36,430 nucleotides of DNA from the IMG/VR virus record IMGVR_UViG_3300009537_000077, positions 1-36,430 of that record, one strand, 5' to 3'. The position numbers were made by a program, and so were the translations under genes. Under the pieces are notes generated by a model. It saw only the letters and a list, made by a program, of their open reading frames with translations. It did not search any database and was not told where the DNA came from. This document shows positions 23,103 through 29,504 of the stretch, one piece after another (the first letter of the stretch is position 1; each line of letters opens with the position of its first letter). The DNA is from a virus.

Positions 23103-24068
23103 TTACGACACGTTGAGGTCGGCCGCCAAACCGATCGCGGCCTCCTGCTTCACCTCGAGCGTGTACTCGGCCAGCAGGTGACGCTTCTCGGCGTCGCCCG
23201 TCTTCGCCAGCCGCTCCGTCATGAACGGACGGAGGTAGCGGAGCGAGAGGAACTCGAAATCGAGCACCCACCCATCCCGCTCGCGCTGGAACCGGTTCGG
23301 AATGACGCGCAGGGTCCCGAAGTCGGACACGTACACGTCCACCGAGGCAATGATCGCCGCCGGCTGCGGTCGCGACATATCGAAGTTCCGGGTGGCGATA
23401 CCACTGAACCCCGACACGACCGTCTTGTTGAAGGGACCGACCATCAGGATGCGGGGGTTCCCGCCCGCCGTCCACACCAGCTGGATGACGTTCTTGAGGA
23501 TCGTTTCCGTGAACGCGCGCTGGGTGCCGTCCGTCCGCACCGCGCCCGGCACGCCGGACGTGTACGTGGGGCTGGCCCCGGTCGCACCGAGGTCGTCGTT
23601 CGTCTTCACCCAGGCGTTGAGTCCCGCCAGGGTGCGGGCCACGCCGAGAGAGCCGGCAGCGCCAGCCTGGGCGCGCAGGAGGATCGTCTCCATGTCGCGC
23701 TTCAGCTCGCGACCGCGCTTGGCGAGCTGGTACGACAGCTCCGAACGACGGCCGGCCTTGTCCACCTCCTCGACCGTGCCCGAGATGATGACGGACTTCT
23801 TGCTGATCTGCGTGTAGTTGCCAACCCGCACGGTTGCGGCGGGGGTCGAGAACGCGGTGTCATCACCTTCGAGGTGTGCGTTCGTGCCGTCCGCGCTCGC
23901 GAGCGAGTCGGTTTGCCATTCGACGAGCGTCTGCTTCGCGCGCTCGCCCACCCCAATGCCCGTCAGGAACGGGGTATCCATCGGGGAGATGTTGTAGATG
24001 CGGTCCGAGAGCTGCTCGCGCAGTCCCTGTGCATCATAGCGGGTCATGGTGCCCGAAACGAGTCCCAT
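23103..24068 (-). CDS. Major capsid protein (SU10/DUF5309-type)
   Basis: A 321-residue protein of the SU10-type HK97-fold capsid family. The N-terminus (TMTRYDAQGLREQLSDRIYNISPMDTPFLTGIG, then TLVEWQTDSLA) is the family hallmark. It is followed by ISKKSVIISGTVEEVDKAGR and a helical spine-like region (SELSYQLAKRGRELKRDMETILL). The C-terminal half (NPRILMVGPFNKTVVSGFSG, VSDFGTLRVIPNRFQ, YTLEVKQEAAIGLAADLNVS) completes the A-domain and P-loop region. It follows the scaffold gene after 35 bases with its own RBS region and forms the icosahedral head. Confidence 0.88.
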   Translation of the reverse strand: MGLVSGTMTRYDAQGLREQLSDRIYNISPMDTPFLTGIGVGERAKQTLVEWQTDSLASADGTNAHLEGDDTAFSTPAATVRVGNYTQISKKSVIISGTVEEVDKAGRRSELSYQLAKRGRELKRDMETILLRAQAGAAGSLGVARTLAGLNAWVKTNDDLGATGASPTYTSGVPGAVRTDGTQRAFTETILKNVIQLVWTAGGNPRILMVGPFNKTVVSGFSGIATRNFDMSRPQPAAIIASVDVYVSDFGTLRVIPNRFQRERDGWVLDFEFLSLRYLRPFMTERLAKTGDAEKRHLLAEYTLEVKQEAAIGLAADLNVS

Positions 24069-24103
24069 TGTCGTTCACTCCTCGCGACGGGCGGCCGGGT
24101 GGC

Positions 24104-25177
24104 CTAGTCCTCGTCGCCCAGTAGATCGTAGAAGACGGCAGCAGCGTCCTTTATGCTGCCGGTGGACTTGAGCCGGCTGATTTTCTCCCGCGTGGCCTTC
24201 CGGGTGGCGACCTTGTTGCCCTGCGGTTTTCCGGGTCGGAGAGTCTTCGCGGGCCGAGCCTTGGCCTGCTGAAGAACCTTTTTCCCCTTCGTGGAGGCGC
24301 GATCGTGGAGCATCGCCTTCCGGAACATCAGGAAGATACGGTGGTCCGCAACCTGGGCGAGCTGCTGGTCGGTGAAGCCGAGCGAGTTCGCGTACTGCCG
24401 AACCTCGTCCTGGCCCACTTTCCGCTTCGCCTCGTCCTTCCATTCAGGGATCGCCTCGACCAGCCTCTGCGCGGCCCCCGTCACGAGCTGGGCGTGCTTG
24501 TTCTGGGCGTCCTGGAGCTGCTCCTGTCGGAGTCGCTCGCGCTCGGTACGCACGCGACCGCGAGCGTCCTGCGCCCGCTGCCACTTCGCGTGGGCCGCCG
24601 CAAACTCTGCGGGGTCACCCTTCTCAAGCTCGGCCCAGTCGGGCTCGGGCCCGCTGGCCTTGGCGAGCAGCTCGTCCAGCTCCTCGAGCCGCTGCCCGTA
24701 CGCATCGCGCAGTTCGCCCGCCTCGGCCGTCTGATCTTCGATCTGGCGCCGCTGCTCTGCGAGTTGCTGCGTCTTGCGCGTGTAGTCTTTCTGGCGGGAG
24801 TAGCCCTTCTGGAGTTCGTCCAGGGTGACTCGCACGGTCTCACCATCCACGGTGAGTTCGTACAGTTCCTGTTCTGGCTCCTCGGTCTGCTCCTCGCCCT
24901 CAGACTCGTCCTCGGTCGCGGCCTCTTCGGACTCCTCGTCCGCCGACTCCTGCTCCGCGTCCTCGGACTCCGGCTCGGTCTGGTCCGTGCCGGCCGGCTC
25001 GTCCGTCTCCTCCGGTTCCTCGGCGCCCGCGAACTCGGGGTCCGAGCCGAGCAAGTCGAACAAGCTCTTCGCACTCTCTTCGTCACTCTCCTGCGTGGCC
25101 GTCCCGCGCCGCTCGTGCGGCAGCAGGAACTCCGGCCCCAGCGGTTGGTCTTTCGGAGACTCCGCGCCCTGCGCCAT
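24104..25177 (-). CDS. Capsid scaffolding protein
   Basis: A 357-residue protein encoded just before the capsid gene. Residues about 30-105 are extremely acidic (runs of Glu/Asp/Ser/Thr). A short beta motif (YELTVDGETVRVTLDELQKG) follows, then long coiled coils (RKTQQLAEQRRQIEDQTAEAG) and a basic C-terminus (KARPAKTLRPGKPQGNK) with the end motif TGSIKDAAAVFYDLL. This acidic-coil-basic layout is typical of podovirus scaffolds, whose basic end binds the coat protein. The N-terminus contains FLLPHERRG, a motif shared with the portal. Confidence 0.82.
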   Translation of the reverse strand: MAQGAESPKDQPLGPEFLLPHERRGTATQESDEESAKSLFDLLGSDPEFAGAEEPEETDEPAGTDQTEPESEDAEQESADEESEEAATEDESEGEEQTEEPEQELYELTVDGETVRVTLDELQKGYSRQKDYTRKTQQLAEQRRQIEDQTAEAGELRDAYGQRLEELDELLAKASGPEPDWAELEKGDPAEFAAAHAKWQRAQDARGRVRTERERLRQEQLQDAQNKHAQLVTGAAQRLVEAIPEWKDEAKRKVGQDEVRQYANSLGFTDQQLAQVADHRIFLMFRKAMLHDRASTKGKKVLQQAKARPAKTLRPGKPQGNKVATRKATREKISRLKSTGSIKDAAAVFYDLLGDED

Positions 25178-25202
25178 ACATCACCTCGTTGTACTGGTGG
25201 GA

Positions 25203-25475
25203 TTACTGCGGGGCCTGTCGCTCTTGGCGTTGCAGGGTCTCCCGCGCGAACACACCCTCCGCCACGGCCCGCTCGAACTCCTCGACCAGGTCGTGCAGTG
25301 CCTGTGATTGGTGCCACACGCGCTCCCGCGCCTCGGGCGTGGAGTCGCGCTCTTTCCATGCGACAATGTACCGGTCCTCTAACTCCCGGAGCATTCCCCG
25401 AACGTCGGGGTCCGCCAGCAACCGGGCGATCGACTCGCCCCTCCGGGCTTGCTCGTCGTAGCTGAGTTGTTTCAT
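25203..25475 (-). CDS. Small conserved helical protein (90 aa)
   Basis: A 90-residue, nearly all-helical, charged protein (RGESIARLLADPDVRGMLRELEDRYIVAW, HQSQALHDLVEEFERAVAEG). Small proteins like this sit between portal and scaffold in many related podovirus genomes; their function is unknown to me. It overlaps the portal stop by ATGA at 25472-25475, suggesting coupled translation. It may help portal assembly. Confidence 0.65.
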   Translation of the reverse strand: MKQLSYDEQARRGESIARLLADPDVRGMLRELEDRYIVAWKERDSTPEARERVWHQSQALHDLVEEFERAVAEGVFARETLQRQERQAPQ

Positions 25476-27643
25476 TGGATCGCCCCCTGCTCACGCCGGA
25501 CATCGGCGTCCATCGCGGCCCGATCGCGGGCCACCTGAGCGCGAAGCTCGGCGTCCACGATCTCGGCCTGGTATTTCATCTCCAGCTCGCGCTCCTTCAG
25601 GGCGGCCTCGCGGGCCATCTTGTCGCGCTCGCGGTCGTCCTTCAGCATCATCTCCTGCCGACGCAGGGCGAGGTCGTTCGCGTCCTTCTCGCGCTGCAGC
25701 TCGACCTTCGCGGCCTCGATCTGCGCGAACAGCTGCGCGGGGTCGGGCGGGGGTGGGGTGGCCTGTTGCTGTTGCTGGAACTCCTCCATCTCTTTCGGCC
25801 CGAACCGGCGGAAGTACTTCTCGGCGTTCCGGGTGCCCAGCATGGGGCCGGCCATCTCCACGAGCTGCCCGAGCGTGTTCCGGTACTCGACCGGACTCAC
25901 GAGGGGCGAGCCGAGCTGCATCAGCTGCTCCTGCTTCTGCATCACGAGCGCCAGGACGGCGATCTTCTCCTCGAACGAGCCCGCCCCGAGCGCCACGTTG
26001 ACATCGAAATCCATCGCGTCGTACCACACGCGGGGGTCGATCTCGGCGTACTGGCCCCGCAGTCGAACCACGCGCGCGCGATTTTGGTGACGGATCGTGA
26101 GACGCAGCAGGCCCCGGTACAGGTCCCGCACGCCCGTCTCGGCAAAGATGCGCGCGATCATCTCGATCCGCTGCTGGGCGGCCGAGAGCATGGCCCCCAC
26201 GGCGGCCTTGTTCGAGGACTGGAGCGCGGCCGAGTCGAGCCCGGTCGAGCCGCGCGTGCGGCCGGTGCGACTCTCGAGCACGCCGTCCAGGTACTCGACC
26301 ACGCCCAGGGCGGACGGGCCCACGAACGTGTGCGGGATCTCGCGCACCATTCCGGGCCGGCGCACGCGCAGGATGCCGGACACCTCGGGGTTGAGGAGGT
26401 CCTGCATATTCACCTCGCTCGCGACCACCTCCTGCTGGGGGTCGATCGCGTTCGAGAGCGAGTCGAGCGTGCCGCGCAGCACCTGGGACTTGATCTTCTG
26501 AATGTCGCGCGTGAGGTCCCACAACCCCCGGCCCACGATCTCGTGCGCCTCGGGGTGGGGGCACAGGTCCGCGAACGGCAGCTCAGGCGCTATCACGCCC
26601 GGCCGGCCCTCGTCGTCCTGGTTCGCGATCTCCCACGAGGGGCCCACGCACCAGAACATTCGCAGCTCGGCCTGGCCGTCCCCGTCCAGGTCCATGCGCG
26701 CGTACGCCTCCGCGAACCGGACCGGCCGGGTGGACTCGTGCTGGGTGTCCTCCTGTCCGAACCGGTGGGCGTTCTGTTGATCGAACCGGCGCGCCTCCGA
26801 GAGCAGCTCCTGGGAGGGCTGGCGGGACTTCCCCTTGTTCGTCTCGACCAGGTCGGGATCGATCCCCATCGCGATCAGCTCGTCCGCCGGAACGTCCCGC
26901 ACGTGCGCCACCAGGGGCGCGCGATCGAGCGAGCGCGCGGTGGGCGACCACACCAGCTCGTCGTTCGGCACGGCCTCGAAGCGCGCGCGCCCGAAGTCCT
27001 CGGTCCGTTTGACGCGCACGTTGAACAGGGGCTCGCCCGGCCGGGCGGGGTCCTCGATCAGGTGTACGTCGTCGGGCGCGATGTCCACCTCGGGGTCCGC
27101 AAGTAGCATCAGGAACTGCTCCTCCGACACCCCCTCCAGCCGCTCCTCGCTCGTTTTGGGCTGGTCCTCCCACCACCACTTCACGGCCCCCACGCGCCGA
27201 ATCAGGGCGTCCTGAAACCACGAGTGGAACACCAGGAAGCCCTTGTTGTCCTTCGTCACGATGTGATTGACGTAGTCCTGCTGCTGGCGGGCGACCTCCT
27301 CGTCCTCCGGCCCCACGGGCACCGCCTCGAGCACGCGCTCCGAGCCGAAGAACATTCGCAGCAGGGAGGGCATGATCGAGAGCACGGTGTCGGAGAGGTC
27401 GGTCGAGACGACCTGCGAGCGGCCCTTCTCCTCGTTCCCGAACGGGCGGCCCCAGTAGTAGTCGGTCGCGTCGCTCTGGTCTTGCTCGAGGTTCTCCTCG
27501 TAGTGCGCGATCGCCTCGTCGATCATTCGGCCCAGCAGGCCCTGCACGCTGTCGTCCCCCTCGCGCGCGATGGGCTCCGGATCGGGCTCGATGTCGGCCC
27601 GCTCGTGCGGAAGGAGTAGCTCCTCGTTCGGATCGTGTGGCAT
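25472..27643 (-). CDS. Portal protein
   Basis: A 723-residue portal of the SU10/podovirus type. Visible parts: an acidic N-terminus with ELLLPHERAD (residues about 7-16); DYYWGRPFGNEEKGRSQVVSTDLSDTVLSIMPSLLRMFFGSER; VGAVKWWWEDQPK; the crown/wing region (KSQVLRGTLDSLSNAIDP, VRRPGMVREIPHTFVGPSAL, TGLDSAALQSSNKAAVGAMLSAAQQRIEMIARIFAETG); and a coiled-coil Gln/Lys-rich barrel at the C-terminus (EEFQQQQQATPPPPDPAQLF, then an about 70-residue charged helix). The start is at 27643, sharing a base with the previous stop. The longer upstream frame is a shadow of the HExxH gene. It forms the dodecameric DNA gate for packaging and ejection. Confidence 0.88.
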   Translation of the reverse strand: MPHDPNEELLLPHERADIEPDPEPIAREGDDSVQGLLGRMIDEAIAHYEENLEQDQSDATDYYWGRPFGNEEKGRSQVVSTDLSDTVLSIMPSLLRMFFGSERVLEAVPVGPEDEEVARQQQDYVNHIVTKDNKGFLVFHSWFQDALIRRVGAVKWWWEDQPKTSEERLEGVSEEQFLMLLADPEVDIAPDDVHLIEDPARPGEPLFNVRVKRTEDFGRARFEAVPNDELVWSPTARSLDRAPLVAHVRDVPADELIAMGIDPDLVETNKGKSRQPSQELLSEARRFDQQNAHRFGQEDTQHESTRPVRFAEAYARMDLDGDGQAELRMFWCVGPSWEIANQDDEGRPGVIAPELPFADLCPHPEAHEIVGRGLWDLTRDIQKIKSQVLRGTLDSLSNAIDPQQEVVASEVNMQDLLNPEVSGILRVRRPGMVREIPHTFVGPSALGVVEYLDGVLESRTGRTRGSTGLDSAALQSSNKAAVGAMLSAAQQRIEMIARIFAETGVRDLYRGLLRLTIRHQNRARVVRLRGQYAEIDPRVWYDAMDFDVNVALGAGSFEEKIAVLALVMQKQEQLMQLGSPLVSPVEYRNTLGQLVEMAGPMLGTRNAEKYFRRFGPKEMEEFQQQQQATPPPPDPAQLFAQIEAAKVELQREKDANDLALRRQEMMLKDDRERDKMAREAALKERELEMKYQAEIVDAELRAQVARDRAAMDADVRREQGAIQ

Positions 27644-28035
27644 CAAACCCCCTCGGGGGGTACGGTGTTGTAGCGGGCCACCCACAGCGCCCGGGCAAGT
27701 TTCGTGGTGACGTTCTCGTTGTGCCAGGCCGCCTGATCGTCCGGCAGCAATCGCTCTGCGAACTCCGCCAGCACCCACACTGGCGCGTGGCACAGCTCAT
27801 GCAGGGCGAGATACTCAATGTGGCGCGCGGTCCCGTACGTGCCGAACTCCCGCTCGGCCGCGCTCGGGTTCAGCGTCAGGTGAACCTCCCGGTACCGGGG
27901 CCGGGTGACCGTTTGGGCGACACAGTCGGCCGTGTCGTCGATCTTGAGAAACACCTGCCAGTCCGCGAGACCCACGATCGGCCTCCAGAGCGTGATCGCC
28001 TTCCGGAACTCCCGCTCAACGCTCCGTGCGTCCAT
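27643..28035 (-). CDS. HExxH metallopeptidase-like protein (130 aa)
   Basis: A 130-residue protein with a zincin-type motif in IEYLALHELCHAPVWVLAEFAE: His79-Glu80 and His83. Candidate third ligands are Glu91/Glu94 or His105/Glu107 (AAWHNENV). Before it comes a beta strand RYREVHLTLNPSA, as in small SprT-like or WLM-like zincins. It is encoded between large terminase and portal and shares single bases with both neighbours. A prohead-maturation protease, a host-directed peptidase or a structural zinc protein are all possible. I only see the metal motif, so activity is inferred. Confidence 0.7.
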   Translation of the reverse strand: MDARSVEREFRKAITLWRPIVGLADWQVFLKIDDTADCVAQTVTRPRYREVHLTLNPSAAEREFGTYGTARHIEYLALHELCHAPVWVLAEFAERLLPDDQAAWHNENVTTKLARALWVARYNTVPPEGV

Positions 28036-29504
28036 TACCACCTCGCTCGGTTTCGGGAGACGGGATCGCGCCAGGCCACCCCGCCCCAGGATTGCCCGCG
28101 GTCCTGGTTCACCACCGCGGCGGGCTCGGACGCGAACGTCAGAATCAGCGCATCGGCAACATCGGGGCTCTTGTGGCCCCGGCGTTTCAGGTCCACCTTC
28201 GACTCCACCATCAGCTTCCCGCTCGAGGTGACGGAGTAGCGAGGCAGCGCAAGCTCTTGGGCCAGAATCTCGACCGGCGAGCGGGGGTCCTTCCGGTTCG
28301 AGGGGAGCGCCACGTCCCGCCGGTCGAGCCACTCGCGCGCCTTGAACCACAGCTCCGCCCGCAGGTTGCGGTACCGGTCCGACCAGGCCGAGCTTTCCGC
28401 GACGTTGATTCCCCGCACGGGCAGCTTCAGCTCCACCAGCCGGTCCACCACGCCCCCGCCGTACCCGATCACGTCCACCAGGATCTCGGTCGGACGCTCG
28501 GTGGGGAGCGTCTTGTCCCACTCGAGCTTCACGCGCCCGGCGGTCGCCATCAGGTCCGTGCCCTCCCACACCAGGATGTCGGACAGCACGCACCGGGCGT
28601 TCCGTTTTACGAGCACGTTCCGGGCGTCCCCGAACCGGGCCACGTCCAGCCCCCACACCACCTCCAGGCTCGGCCGCACGAACAGCTCCCGATTCCGGGC
28701 GGACTCAATCAGCTCGAACGGCACGACCGTGTCGTCGTCCGAGCGCGGGAACTCGCCCAGCACGCGCACCCGGTAGGCGGACGAGTCCTCCCCGTAAATC
28801 TGGGCCACCTCGCGCTCGAACGTGGGCGTGACGCGGGGGGAGTCGGTCCACGAGACCCGCCGGATCCACCAGCCCGAGTTCGGTTGGTGGGTCTTCCAGA
28901 AGAAGCCCGTCGAGCGGGTGGGGTTCGAGAGCAGGAGCGTGGTCGCGTTCGCGCCCGACATCGAGCCCACCGCGGCCTCGAAGATTTTCTCGGGCACGCC
29001 GGACGCCTCGTCCGCGATCAGAAGGACGAACCCGCCCTCGCAGTGAACGCCCTGGAGCGCCTCGGGCGTCTCGGCCCGCGCCGTCCGTACGGAGAGGTAG
29101 CTCTCCTCGGGCGCGGGGATGAAGAAGATCCCGTCGTTCTTCACCTCGAACAGCTGCCGCAGCACGGGCGGCAGGAGCCCGAGCCAGACCTTGACCTCCG
29201 CGAACAGCGCATCCTGCAGTTGCGCTTTCGTGGGCGCCGTCACGACCGTGCGTTGGGGGAAGTGCGTCACCAGCCTATGCACAACCACCCACGCGGCCAC
29301 GCACGTTTTGCCGGGACCGTGGCAGGAGCGGATCGAAATACGGCGCTCGCTCGACCCGATCGCGTGCAACACCTCGAGCTGCCACTCGTCCGGCAGCGCG
29401 CCCAGCTGCTCGCGCACGAACTTCTCGGGCCCCGAGGGGCCCGCGGAGGGGCCGTACTCGCGGATGAACCGCTCCAGTTCCTGCGCGGCCGCCTGGTGGC
29501 TCAC
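28035..29504 (-). CDS. terL: Large terminase subunit
   Basis: A 489-residue DNA-packaging motor. The ATPase has Walker A SIRSCHGPGKTCVAAW (about residues 52-66), Walker B LLIADEASGVPEKI (about 160-172) and coupling motif LLLSNPTRSTGFF. The nuclease domain has its metal Asp residues in VWGLDVARFGDARNVLV (about 283-298), ILVDVIGYGGGVVDRL and HKSPDVADALILTF. The GTG start at 29504 overlaps the previous stop (GTGA). The 35 residues open upstream lie in the adhesin gene and are not counted. The small-terminase-like gene is about 4.8 kb upstream rather than adjacent. Confidence 0.92.
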   Translation of the reverse strand: MSHQAAAQELERFIREYGPSAGPSGPEKFVREQLGALPDEWQLEVLHAIGSSERRISIRSCHGPGKTCVAAWVVVHRLVTHFPQRTVVTAPTKAQLQDALFAEVKVWLGLLPPVLRQLFEVKNDGIFFIPAPEESYLSVRTARAETPEALQGVHCEGGFVLLIADEASGVPEKIFEAAVGSMSGANATTLLLSNPTRSTGFFWKTHQPNSGWWIRRVSWTDSPRVTPTFEREVAQIYGEDSSAYRVRVLGEFPRSDDDTVVPFELIESARNRELFVRPSLEVVWGLDVARFGDARNVLVKRNARCVLSDILVWEGTDLMATAGRVKLEWDKTLPTERPTEILVDVIGYGGGVVDRLVELKLPVRGINVAESSAWSDRYRNLRAELWFKAREWLDRRDVALPSNRKDPRSPVEILAQELALPRYSVTSSGKLMVESKVDLKRRGHKSPDVADALILTFASEPAAVVNQDRGQSWGGVAWRDPVSRNRARW

